Assembly: GCA_024195265.1 (NCBI GenBank)
Contig: JAJLRJ010000011.1
Coordinates: 7,088,610 to 7,152,609 of the forward strand
DNA length: 64,000 nucleotides
DNA from: Dendrophyllia cribrosa
Taxonomy: Eukaryota; Cnidaria; Anthozoa; Scleractinia; Dendrophylliidae
Direction of reading: 5' to 3'
Part shown: positions 22,401 through 30,278 of the stretch, in pieces
Layout: each line of letters begins with the position of its first letter
Position numbering within the stretch: the stretch's first letter is position 1
Notes under the pieces: generated by a model
Told to the model about the DNA's origin: nothing
The model's input: the letters and a program-made list of their open reading frames with translations, nothing else
Databases searched by the model: none
Made by a program: the position numbers and the translations under genes

Positions 22401-23430
22401 TAATTAGCATAGTCTGCGTAAAAAGTTCCAGGACGTTCAATAGTCGTTATACGAAATTGTATTTCATAGATTATATATGATAATAACAGTATATACCTAT
22501 TGAAAGGAAAAAACAACATTGTCGACTGTCATGTGAAAACCATGAACGAAACGACCGAAAGCTGTTCTGGGAAGTTGAAAATACTTTATTTAGTGTTCTC
22601 AGATAAAATACACATAAACAGAGCAGAGCCGAGTTGCACAAAATCATTTTATGAATCGTTTAAGATGGAATTGATCTGAAATACTGATAAAAAAAACACG
22701 TTAAAAAACCTTATTTGCCGAAATTGTGAATTCGAATTCAAACCGAAAATAATACAATTGAAAATGAAAAGATTGATTTTCATTTACAAATGACTACTTC
22801 AAAAGATAGCAAAGAAAACGAGACAAGTAAACTACTACTACTTATGGTGGGTGATTACCGTCATAATTAAACTTTTGATTTCTGTTATATGATATGTCAT
22901 TTTGCATCACATTTTTGAATTTTCGGGTGGTTTCATCAATTTTCTGCTGGAATACATTGATTTCCATTTGTTTGAATTTTCTGAAGGTTCCATCAATTTT
23001 CTGCGACAATATCGATATTTTTGCCTGATCACATTTTCGTATTGCCCGAAATTTCTTTTTAATTGGATTTTCGGTTGGTGTAGAGTTTCGGGGGCTTTGT
23101 GAATTTTCGATTGCTTTATGAATTTTCTGTCAGTTCGAATTTTCGGATGCTTTCCTGAATTTTCTGCCACCTGTCCTCCGACCTAGCCTGGTGACGAGCA
23201 GCCGTCAAATCGAGGTCAATTTGTTGATTCAAGATGGCGGATCGAGGGACGGCGCCCTCGGATGAAGAGCGACATCTTTCAGGAATTTGCGAGAGCTCTT
23301 ATTTGATATTACCCGGTAAATTGAAACAGGAGGTCTTGACTCAAACGTAGTGGACGCCTTACACTTTAGGCTGGATTGGCTGCAAGGTTTAATCGCTCGA
23401 CGTCTTGATGTTTATGGAATCGATGAACAA

Positions 23431-23436
23431 ATTGTC
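23431..23436. other. Paralogous empty site for the Polinton insertion
   Basis: ATTGTC here (complement GACAAT) is the single copy of the 6-bp target that flanks the Polinton on both sides in the other arm. The surrounding bases ('cgatgaacaaattgtcaacc' versus the complement of 'aggctgacaat' joined to 'ttgttcatcg') line up without a gap. Confidence 0.9.
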
Positions 23437-23618
23437 AACCTGATATAAAGGGGTACACGGGACTGCCTTGTTGGAAATCAGGATATTTTTGGCGCTTCTT
23501 CGCCAGCTACCGTTTTTACAGGGCAACGTGGACGCCCAAAATATTCAATTCCTAGGCATCAACTTGAATTTCTCATTGGCAGATGTTTCTCCGTCATTGA
23601 TATTGCAACTTTGCTAGG

Positions 23619-23862
23619 TATCAACAACAACAACAACAACAACAACAATTTATTCAGGTATTCCCATTTCTATACATGGTATTACCAGATAATAAAAATT
23701 ACAAAAAGAAGTTCATTGTAAATTACTGTATCAAGGTTAATTACAAATAAAATAAATAGAGGAAGTAACAGTATTGTGTATAATATGGAATTATTTCTTA
23801 TGTGTAGTTTTAAAACATATCTTCATTTCTCTTATTCATTGCATTAAATATAAAAGCAGCCG
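23619..23862. mobile_element. Short retroposon-like insert with (CAA)n
   Basis: 244 bp present in arm 1 but absent from the otherwise collinear arm 2, where 'gcaactttgctagg' is joined directly to 'tgtcagtgtccgg'. It starts with (CAA)n, which is a (TTG)n tail on the minus strand, as at the 3' ends of some non-LTR retroelements. No frame. Confidence 0.6.
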
Positions 23863-24258
23863 TGTCAGTGTCCGGACTATTGAACGACGCTTGGTCGAGT
23901 TTGGGTGAAGTGCGAGATCATCATACTCACGCATAGACAATGAAGAACTTGATCAGTTGATTTACAACATCCTTACAGAGTTCCCTAACACCGGTTATAG
24001 GCGAATGACTTGATTTCTGATGAGCAGAGGTTTAAGAATTCAACAGTGTAGAATAAGGGAAGCAATGCGGCGAGTCCAGGAGCGAGTCAATCCAGCTGGG
24101 GTCCTACTTCGGGCACTCGAGCTTCGTACGATACACAGAAGACGATACCAAGTGTATGGACCACTTGCCTTGTGGCATTTAGATGGGAACCATAAGTTAG
24201 TAAGTTATTATTCCCTTAGCAGTTGTTGGAGTATAATTTCTACTGTTCTTTTTTATGG

Positions 24259-24612
24259 TAATTGCCCCCGGTGGGGGGGGGGGGGAGGGGGACTCCCATA
24301 TAAAAATGACGGGGGTGCTCGTCGGAAATTTTAGGGTGCAAAATTGGTGGATTGGTCCCGCTTAGGGTGATGAATCTAAAAATGACTACCCTTGGAGTTA
24401 TTGTGGACCTTTTAGGGTACTGGGAGGGGGGGGGGGGGAGTGACCGGAAATTCTCTTTATTGTTATTAAAATTGTCAGGCTCAGTTAAATTGGTGTTTAG
24501 AATCGGTACCTCTTAGGGTTAAAAACTTTCTTTAAGCCACGCCAACAAATGAGACTCTGGTAACTTTTGGGACTGTTTTCTAAAATGTCCGACTAGCACC
24601 CCCGTCACCATC
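24259..24612. repeat. Spacer between the inverted arms
   Basis: Contains G runs (24,273-24,290 and 24,427-24,438) and the dispersed repeat also seen at 9.4 kb ('cccatataaaaatgacgggg'). No gene. Confidence 0.55.
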
Positions 24613-25191
24613 CCCATTAAAAAGAACAGTAGGAATTATACTCCCACAACTGCTAAGGGAATAATAACTTACTAACTTATGGTTCCCATCTATATGCCAC
24701 AAGGCAAGTGGTCCATTCACTTGGTATCGTCTTCTGTGTATCGTACGAAGCTCGAGTGTCGGAAGTAGGACCCCAGCTGGATTGACTCTCCGCATTGCTT
24801 CCCTTATTCTACGCTTTGAATTCTTAAACCTCTGCTCATCAGAAATCAAGTCATTCGCCTATAACCGGTGTTAGGGAACTCTGTAAGGATGTTGTAAATC
24901 AACTGATCAAGTTCTTCATTGTCTATGCGTGAGTATGATGATCTCGCACTTCACCCAAACTCGACCAAGCGTCGTTCAATAGTCCGGACACTGACACCTA
25001 GCAAAGTTGCAATATCAATGACGGAGAAACATCTGCCAATGAGAAATTCAAGTTGATGCCTTGGAATTGAATATTTTGGGCGTCCACGTTGCCCTGTAAA
25101 AGCGGTAGCTGGTGAAGAAGCGCCAAAAATGGCCAAAAATATCCTGATTTCCAACAACGCAGTCCCGTGCACCCCTTATCAGGCTGACAAT
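24613..25191 (-). mobile_element. Inverted-repeat transposon arm 2, proximal part
   Basis: Minus-strand copy of the DDE-transposase relic. Frames encode SVIDIATLLGVSVRTIERR (HTH) and, further on, RRVNPAGVLL and GPLALWHIDGNHKL. They are split by a frame change. This arm is cut at 25,191 by the Polinton and resumes at 44,685. It lacks the 244-bp insert of arm 1. Confidence 0.65.
25186..25191. repeat. Polinton target site duplication, left
   Basis: GACAAT directly before the first base (AGTAGAAGGG) of the element; repeated at 44,679-44,684. Six-base duplications are characteristic of Polinton integrases. Confidence 0.95.
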
Positions 25192-25621
25192 AGTAGAAGG
25201 GATATCGCGGACTCCAATGCATCCTCGGACCCCGTTAATTTTAACGTAAAGACCTTCTGCTTACTTATACACATTAGTAAATTATATGACTCGATTGATC
25301 CTTTATGTTAAAACCACCAGAACTCAATAAAAATATTTCAGAAACTCATTTGTCATTTTCTCCTAAAATTTAACAGCATTTCTGAATGCTATCTTTCTGT
25401 CTTAATTTACCAGAGACATATTTTCATTGATTGTAAAAGTGCCATTTCATTTTCCTGTCAAATCATAACATATTCTGACTATTTGATTTAAGTACATATA
25501 AGACATAAAACCTTTGAATTAAGGGGGTCCTTCGGATCCATTGGAGTCCGCGATATCCCTTCTACTGTCTCAAAAAATATGTGGAAACCAAATATTTTTT
25601 CATTGGGAGAAAAATCATCTC
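25192..25621 (+). repeat. Polinton left terminal inverted repeat
   Basis: 430 bp matching 44,249-44,678 in inverse orientation with only a handful of mismatches. The repeat has its own internal symmetry: the first ~50 bp (AGTAGAAGGGATATCGCGGA...) recur inverted at 25,517-25,566, so the outer 375 bp look like a small element with TIRs. An ATG at 25,541 opens a frame into the first gene but lies inside the repeat and is not the preferred start. Confidence 0.95.
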
Positions 25622-25675
25622 CAAAATATTTGGTTGACAAAATCATTTCCAGAAAAAGTTTCTCTGGAAAAGAAA

Positions 25676-26245
25676 ATGTCTGATTCCGAAGATGAAGATG
25701 AGGAAATAGATGACACTCCTGAAATTATTCATGAAACATATACAACAGCATGGTCTTCTCATAAAAATCTCAGACTGGAACATTTTAAAGATGTTATCCG
25801 TAAAAATCAGGGGAAGAATCAAATTCCACTCAAAGATCTCGAATTTTATCAAAAAGAAATTCTCTCCCAAATTCCCCTCCATGAAATCACAAGAAAAAAA
25901 GTCAGGGAGTTTGTTAAAGCTTCCAAATGGAAAAAAGTTAATGGCAATGATCATGAAATTTTCAATCACATAACAAATCACGATGGAAATGATTATGAGC
26001 ATCTGGAAAAGTTTCTCATTGATGATTTTAAATATTTTTCATTGGCATATGATGATCTTCACCCAAACAGAAAAAAGTTTCTCAATTTCAATCAAGTTCT
26101 TTTCACCCTGTTGAAGAAGAATGGTTTCAACCCAAATGAAGATGATTTCAAACTGCTTATTCTTCCATCAAGAAGGGCAGAACAGGAAAAAATAATCCAA
26201 ACAATCTTCAAAAAATTAAATTGGAAAGAAAATGGAAGCCAGTGA
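25676..26245 (+). CDS. VLTF3-like late transcription factor (A2-type), zinc ribbon not seen
   Basis: 189 residues from ATG 25,676. I prefer this start because the frame's upstream ATG lies in the terminal repeat. An acidic head (SDSEDEDEEIDD) is followed by HFKDVIRKNQGKNQIP at about residues 35-50, then KKVREFVKASKWKKVN, a spaced HITNHDGN, and PNRKKFLNFNQVLFTLLKKNGF at about 140-160. It ends with IIQTIFKKLNW. This is the order of the conserved C-terminal region of poxvirus/NCLDV VLTF3-like proteins: HF...QGK, (R)K.FLnynyvLykll, and a final I...lgW. The usual N-terminal zinc ribbon is absent. Known role: viral late gene transcription. Its presence in an animal Polinton is unusual. The match rests on motif memory only. 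Confidence 0.6.
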   Translation: MSDSEDEDEEIDDTPEIIHETYTTAWSSHKNLRLEHFKDVIRKNQGKNQIPLKDLEFYQKEILSQIPLHEITRKKVREFVKASKWKKVNGNDHEIFNHITNHDGNDYEHLEKFLIDDFKYFSLAYDDLHPNRKKFLNFNQVLFTLLKKNGFNPNEDDFKLLILPSRRAEQEKIIQTIFKKLNWKENGSQ

Positions 26246-26513
26246 CCATGAAAATTGTTCCACTTGCTCAGAGGAGGAAGAAAGGAGCGAAGCAATGAGC
26301 GAAGATGAAACCCCAACAACATCTGACGAGGAATTTATTGTCTCTGATTCGGAGATGGAGGAAGCAGAGCAAAATGAAGAAGAAGAAGACACAATTGAAC
26401 TACTCTTTGAATCATTCATCAATCTCCAAGAGGAACAGAAGATTCTCAAAAATGAACTCCAAAAGCAAAGTTGTCTCCTCTGGGAAATCCACCGGGAATT
26501 GAAAGAAAGCTGA
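26232..26513 (+). CDS. Small acidic protein with C-terminal helix
   Basis: 93 residues overlapping the VLTF3-like gene by 14 nt, so probably co-transcribed. Residues 1-55 are very acidic (runs of E/D with Ser) and include DEEFIVSDSEMEE. Residues 56-93 form a likely amphipathic or coiled-coil helix (LFESFINLQEEQKILKNELQK). No family recognised. An acidic tail plus helix would suit a chaperone or transcription co-factor of the neighbour, but that is inference. A perfect hairpin follows its stop. Confidence 0.6.
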   Translation: MEASDHENCSTCSEEEERSEAMSEDETPTTSDEEFIVSDSEMEEAEQNEEEEDTIELLFESFINLQEEQKILKNELQKQSCLLWEIHRELKES

Positions 26514-26549
26514 GCGAAGCGAAGCGGTGTTTTGAAATAACAGACTTTA

Positions 26550-26578
26550 TGAATATGAATGTTTTACATTCATATTCA
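26550..26578. terminator. 3' hairpin after the acidic gene
   Basis: TGAATATGAATG - TTTTA - CATTCATATTCA: a perfect 12-bp stem with a 5-nt loop, 37 nt after the stop at 26,513. It belongs to a set of similar stems found at the ends of Polinton transcription blocks. Confidence 0.65.
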
Positions 26579-26650
26579 AATAACCGCTTATTACCACCCG
26601 CAACAAGTCATTCATTTCATTTAACTTCATTTTTTTATTTACAATGACGA

Positions 26651-26904
26651 CACAAAAAGTGCCACAGCGTGGCACTAATAAATAATTCACAAAAAGTGCC
26701 ACAGCGTGGCACTAATAAATATTCACAAAAAGTGCCACAGCGTGGCACTAATAAATATTCACAAAAAGTGCCACGCTGTGGCACTAATAAATAATTCACA
26801 AAAAAGTGCCACAGCGTGGCACTAATAAATATTCACAAAAAGTGCCACAGCGTGGCACTAATAAATATTCACAAAACGTGCCACGCTGTGGTACTAACAA
26901 AAAG
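26651..26904. repeat. Tandem palindrome array, seven units of about 36 bp
   Basis: Units read (A)CAAAAAGTGCCAC-AGC-GTGGCAC followed by 'taataaat(a)attca'. GTGCCAC/GTGGCAC is a 7-bp stem with a 3-nt loop. The loop is AGC in units 1, 2, 3, 5 and 6, and GCT in units 4 and 7, meaning the palindrome is flipped there. 'aataaa' occurs in each linker. The array lies between the right-pointing VLTF3/acidic genes and the left-pointing integrase block, where 3' ends converge. It is not a CRISPR array: there are no unique spacers. Confidence 0.9.
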
Positions 26905-26941
26905 TGGCTGTCGAGCGGATCAAATAAACAGCCGTACGTCT

Positions 26942-27080
26942 TTATCTTCTCTTTTTTTTGTCTTCCGTTGGCTTGCCTTCTGTCTCACCAGTAAACTTTT
27001 CCTTTATCTCGTCAAAGCATTTTTGTAAGGATGAATATCTGGATGGTTCGCGAAAACGTCTTCATCTGCTCACTGTTCAT
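26942..27080 (-). pseudogene. Possible broken small gene with TATA box
   Basis: On the minus strand a TATATAAA (about 27,118-27,125) precedes ATG 27,080 (MNSEQMKTFSRT). After about 20 codons this frame stops, while a neighbouring frame carries a lysine-rich stretch (DEIKEKFTGETEGK, then KKKRR) to a stop at 26,942. The span is not a multiple of three. It could be one small basic protein with a frame break; function unknown. Confidence 0.25.
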
Positions 27081-27215
27081 GTTTGCTTCCTTATGAAGTT
27101 GCTCGCGCAGTGTTTGCGTTTATATAGTGTGAATTGCATCATCTCATTACATCATCTTTATTTTAACTCAAACTTCCTGTGTTCCAGTGTTCACGCGTTT
27201 TTTATCACATGTGTC

Positions 27216-28243
27216 TCAGAGATTTTGAACATCGCTCAATGGAACCCAAGAATTGAACTTATCAGGATAACCTTTCCATTTTACAAGCGCGAGTTTGCGC
27301 TTATTATCACGGCGAATAACCTTTTCAATTCGAAACATATTTTGTGTTGTTCTTTGTAGTTCCGCCTCGTAAAATGATCCGGTTATTTTTTCTCCCAACA
27401 GATCGGCTAATTTATACGTTACAGGATTTGTGTTTAAAACCTCATCGATAACAAATATCTCCTCTGTCCAGTTCGGCGTGAACCTTTGTCGAATATCTTT
27501 CGCTTGTATTTTGAAATTCTAACCCTGTCGCCGACTTTGAATTTTGCTGGGGCATGTTTAGCATAAATTAGGTCTCCGTATAAATTAGCGAACACCTGCC
27601 TCTCATTTTTCTGTTTGCTCGCCTCTGCGGGGCTCATCCGAATGTTCGAATGAAAACGATGATTATATTGATCCACTAACCTGCCCAGTTGGTCCCAGTA
27701 TATTGTATTATTGTTAGCAGAAAACATCCGGAAGAGTTTCTCCTTCATCGTCTTGTTCCAGCGCTCGGCAACCGATGATTTTTCTTCATTTTCTGTGGTA
27801 TACAATTTTATCCCATTTTTATCAAGCAGATTCTGCATAGTTCCATTGAAAAATTCAGACCCTTTGTCTGTCCAAAGCATTTTCGGTTTTCGTTTCGTGT
27901 TGAATATTGATTGGAAAGCATCGGCAACTGTTTGTCCTCGCTTGTCTTTCAAGGGGCGAATGAAACCGAACTTTGAGAAAACATCGATCACCATCAGGAG
28001 ATATCTTATTCCCTTGTTCCACTTTGAAAATTTCCCCATCTCGACTAAATCAGCTGCCCAGATGTTGTCAATCCCATATGAAATGACTCTTCTCTTTGGA
28101 AATCTTCTCTTTATTGGCTGGTGAAGTTCATTTGCCAGATTTTGAGTCCAGCCTTCACTCAAAATCTTTTCCCGTTTTTTGGGAGACCGAGACCAAGTTT
28201 TTGTTTTGCGTTGATTGTGTTTCTTGCCAAAGCATATCCCCAT
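27216..28243 (-). pseudogene. INT: Polinton integrase (rve) with chromodomain, frame-broken
   Basis: The core frame (28,243-27,434) has DIWAADLVEM with the first Asp, LWTDKGSEF with the second, and SSVAERWNKTMKE with the catalytic Glu: a DDE retroviral-type integrase of the Polinton branch. A YNHRFHSNIRMSPAEA segment and an SH3-like GDRVRISKYKR follow. The chromodomain (FRIEKVIRRDN...ALVKWKGYP...WVPLSDV) lies in another frame from about 27,490 to 27,216. A one-base offset near 27,490 therefore separates catalytic core and chromodomain. It would insert the element with 6-bp duplications; the chromodomain probably tethers it to chromatin. The 5' end overlaps the PLA2 gene and the true start is uncertain. 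Confidence 0.9.
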
Positions 28244-28931
28244 TGTCTTTCTTTCCAGGGAATAGCATCCAATGCGGCAACCATCTTTCTGTCTGCTTTG
28301 TTTTTACATTTGCGTGGATCTGCTTGTTTTGCGCAGATTGAATAATCCACATCGTGTTGCATAGAAACTGCATCTGTTTTTCCTGTTGGTTGTTGCCAGA
28401 TTTCGAGAATCTTTCCAGTTTCATCGAATCGGACTTGCTTATCCAATGGGTTATATGGACCTGTGAAGTTATGTCCGGGGAGAGTGAATCCTCCTTTTGG
28501 TCTGGGAAGTTTTCCTATCAAAGCATGAGCATCAATCCCGCGACCGGATAAGGGATCTAATTTCTTTGAAATGTCACTTGTAAATGCGTCCAATGCTTGA
28601 TCAAGATATTTATTCACCGCACCTTTAATTTTTTGTTTGGCAAAATCTGATTTAACCGCTTTGGATAATCCAATACGGCCAAGATTAGTCAATCCTTTCA
28701 CGCCGCTTTTTAAGGCAATTTCACCGAGTGAATGACCGTCGGCTATATCGAAAAAGCCCCCACCTTGTGAGGGCAGACTTAGTTTCCCGAACTTTTTACA
28801 AATCTAGTTTTTTTAATTCCGCATGAAGCGCAATGGCAGAAAAACATCTTTCTCCCATTTTTTGCAGTCATATATCCGGATGGTTCAACGCAACCAGTGA
28901 CTCTTTTTTCTTTGACGCAATATGATTCCAT
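28159..28931 (-). pseudogene. Zinc-ribbon plus phospholipase A2-domain virion protein, frame-broken
   Basis: ATG 28,931 opens a 50-codon frame (MESYCVKEKRV...NGRKMFFCHCASCG) ending at TAA 28,779. The rest runs in a second frame from about 28,803 to the stop at 28,159. That part has GGGFFDIADGHSLGEIALKSG, then PGHNFTGPYNPLD (Ca2+-loop-like) and DAVSMQHDVDYSIC with the HD catalytic pair, then ADRKM. This is the layout of Polinton/adintovirus proteins that join a small zinc ribbon to a parvovirus-VP1-like PLA2, thought to breach endosomal membranes. One ribbon cysteine appears replaced by Glu. The break around 28,780-28,810 makes this copy defective. It starts 3 nt past the protease stop. Confidence 0.75.
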
Positions 28932-28933
28932 TT

Positions 28934-29545
28934 TTAATTGAAATAATCTTTTATGAATTTCTCATTTTGCATTGTGTCAGTCAAACTGAAAGGTTGGAGA
29001 ATATCATAGAAATCTTTCCCTTGCGACCATTGATGCAGGAAGAAGAGGCAATAATACCCGCAAAGAACACTGTTGATGTTTTGATACTGACTGCTGTTCC
29101 AAATTACAGGTTTGGAACTTTTGAATTCGAGAGGATAGCCCATGCCGAAACTATCAAAATACCATAAGAACTTTCTATCATGCGATGGGACGCAACAAAC
29201 CCAATGAGTTCCTGCATTTTTAAGCGAATCAAGATTGATGATGCATGGGCTGTGTTTTTTGGGCATAGCTTCATCTCTTGCAAATATTCCTTTGAAATTG
29301 GGAATCCCCAGATATTCAATCCAATTCAACAGATCAATATTTGACAGCGGTTTAATTACAAATTTAGGTTTCGCGCGGCTCACTTCGTTCGCGTCGCTCA
29401 GCTTCACAGAAGTGCCCCGAGAAGTGGGATGCTGTTGAATGGACTTTTCGATCCCAGCAGAAGTCCTTTGCCCTTTTTTGATTTTTTTTTTCCCATTCCA
29501 ACAGAGTTTCTCCAACTTCCAATGAATGGAGGAGGTCTTGCCCAA
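28934..29545 (-). CDS. PRO: Adenovirus-type cysteine protease
   Basis: 203 residues in the longest frame; the first ~60 overlap the upstream gene and are atypical, so the mature protein may start later. The catalytic set is visible: GTHWVCC (His114), WYFDSFGMG (Asp131), Gln155 and VLCGYYC (Cys162). Gln to Cys spacing is seven residues, as in adenain. DLLNWIEYLGIPNFKGIFARDE is the conserved N-terminal segment. Known role: cleavage of capsid precursors at small-residue (GG/GX) sites during maturation; such sites are present in the neighbouring basic protein. No break is seen in the catalytic part. Confidence 0.9.
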   Translation of the reverse strand: MGKTSSIHWKLEKLCWNGKKKIKKGQRTSAGIEKSIQQHPTSRGTSVKLSDANEVSRAKPKFVIKPLSNIDLLNWIEYLGIPNFKGIFARDEAMPKKHSPCIINLDSLKNAGTHWVCCVPSHDRKFLWYFDSFGMGYPLEFKSSKPVIWNSSQYQNINSVLCGYYCLFFLHQWSQGKDFYDILQPFSLTDTMQNEKFIKDYFN

Positions 29546-30228
29546 GGAGTCCCCAGTCTAGGGGCACCTTTTCCAGAGGTCGCTCCGCTCCCTTTTGGGC
29601 GTCCAACTCTGGGGGCACCTTTTCCTTTTGGACGACCAACTCTTGGTGCTCCTTTCCCAAACAAGTTTTTAACCATGTCAAGTGCCAGTGGAATTCCAAT
29701 GGATGCCAGCATTGTTCCCAACAATCCACCAGATTGTGTTTTGGTTGGTTTCACAACAACTTTTCCTCCTGATTGCAAGGCAACCAAAATATCTTGTTTC
29801 TGTTTATTTATCAACAAATGTTTATTGTCAATCAGTTTCTGAATTTTATTTTGGGGGATGAGAAACCCACCAATCTGACCGCCGCTTCCGCTTATCTTTT
29901 TAACTACTTGACTTGCTCCTTCACTCGCCAACCCAGCCAGTGCTGACAACCCAAGTGTTTTACCCAGGGTTGGCACCAATGTTTTAACCAAAGGAACAAT
30001 AGCAGAAAATAGACTTCCGCCTTGTTTCATCACTTTTCTGATTTGCGTTTTTGTTATCTTAATCTCAACTCCTTTTCCCAGAGATTTTGCTTTTGCGATT
30101 CTTTTTATTTGATTGGCTGTCAGCATCAGTTCATCATTTCCACTTGTTTGATTTCGTCCCAATCTCAGGGTGACTGGAGTGTTTGTTCTGAATGCTCTTC
30201 CAAGCTTTTCTTTTTGTCCTTTAGACAA
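29404..30228 (-). CDS. Basic GG-rich virion precursor (pX/pVI-like), ATG lost
   Basis: 274 residues. The order is SKGQKEKLGRAF, a helical ITKTQIRKVMKQGG, a hydrophobic amphipathic stretch (LFSAIVPLVKTLVPTLGKTL), several GG sites (KQGGS, QIGGF, QSGGK, QSGGL), and a tail of basic repeats (KGAPRVGRPKG twice, then KGAPRLG). This resembles adenovirus-like core or membrane-lytic precursors cut by the protease, and similar proteins occur in Polintons/adintoviruses. The codon at the expected start (30,226-30,228) is TTG within 'aataaattTG', where other genes of the element have 'aataaaATG', so the start codon looks mutated. It lies between MCP and protease. Confidence 0.65.
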   Translation of the reverse strand: MSKGQKEKLGRAFRTNTPVTLRLGRNQTSGNDELMLTANQIKRIAKAKSLGKGVEIKITKTQIRKVMKQGGSLFSAIVPLVKTLVPTLGKTLGLSALAGLASEGASQVVKKISGSGGQIGGFLIPQNKIQKLIDNKHLLINKQKQDILVALQSGGKVVVKPTKTQSGGLLGTMLASIGIPLALDMVKNLFGKGAPRVGRPKGKGAPRVGRPKGSGATSGKGAPRLGTPWARPPPFIGSWRNSVGMGKKKSKKGKGLLLGSKSPFNSIPLLGALL

Positions 30229-30246
30229 ATTTATTTTTTATGGGTG

Positions 30247-30275
30247 ATATGTTGTCATTTTTAATGATAACATAT
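30247..30275. terminator. 3' hairpin after the major capsid gene
   Basis: ATATGTTGTCATT - TTT - AATGATAACATAT: a 13-bp stem with one G:T pair, starting 4 nt past the MCP stop (30,279, minus strand). Confidence 0.6.
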
Positions 30276-30278
30276 GTT

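Larger units (their letters stand above)
22843..24258 (+). mobile_element. Inverted-repeat transposon arm 1 (DDE transposase relic)
   Basis: This arm is the inverted partner of 24,613-25,191 plus 44,685-45,271. A 'aagATGgcgg' start (23,234) opens a frame soon stopped; later frames encode SVIDIATLLG (HTH) and RIREAMRRV...GPLALWHLDGNHKL. An HTH followed by WHxDGNHK is typical of eukaryotic rve-like (DDE) integrase/transposase genes, with the Asp of WHLDG as the likely first catalytic acid. Several stops, the insertion at 23,619 and truncation after DGNHK make it non-functional. The family name (possibly IS3EU-like) is uncertain. Confidence 0.6.

Noticed and set aside
22907..23170. 87-residue Lys-rich minus-strand frame (also at 44.94 kb)
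   Set aside because: It comes from short 'aaaattc' repeats at the transposon ends and has no protein character; present in both arms because the arms are copies.
25541..25675. Longer N-terminus of the VLTF3-like frame starting in the terminal repeat
   Set aside because: The same peptide start appears in the mirror TIR at 44.3 kb, so it follows from the repeat; ATG 25,676 just outside is preferred.
26651..26904. CRISPR-like direct repeats
   Set aside because: Units are tandem with no unique spacers, lie in a eukaryotic transposon and have no cas genes nearby.
27434..28243. Retroviral or gypsy origin of the integrase
   Set aside because: The sequence type (DIWAADLVEM, KSSVAERWNKTMKE) and the neighbouring PolB, ATPase and capsid genes identify a Polinton; no RT or LTR is linked.
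29429..29842. Proline/phenylalanine-rich plus-strand frame
   Set aside because: Antisense of the basic KGAPRVGRPKG repeats of the virion precursor gene.
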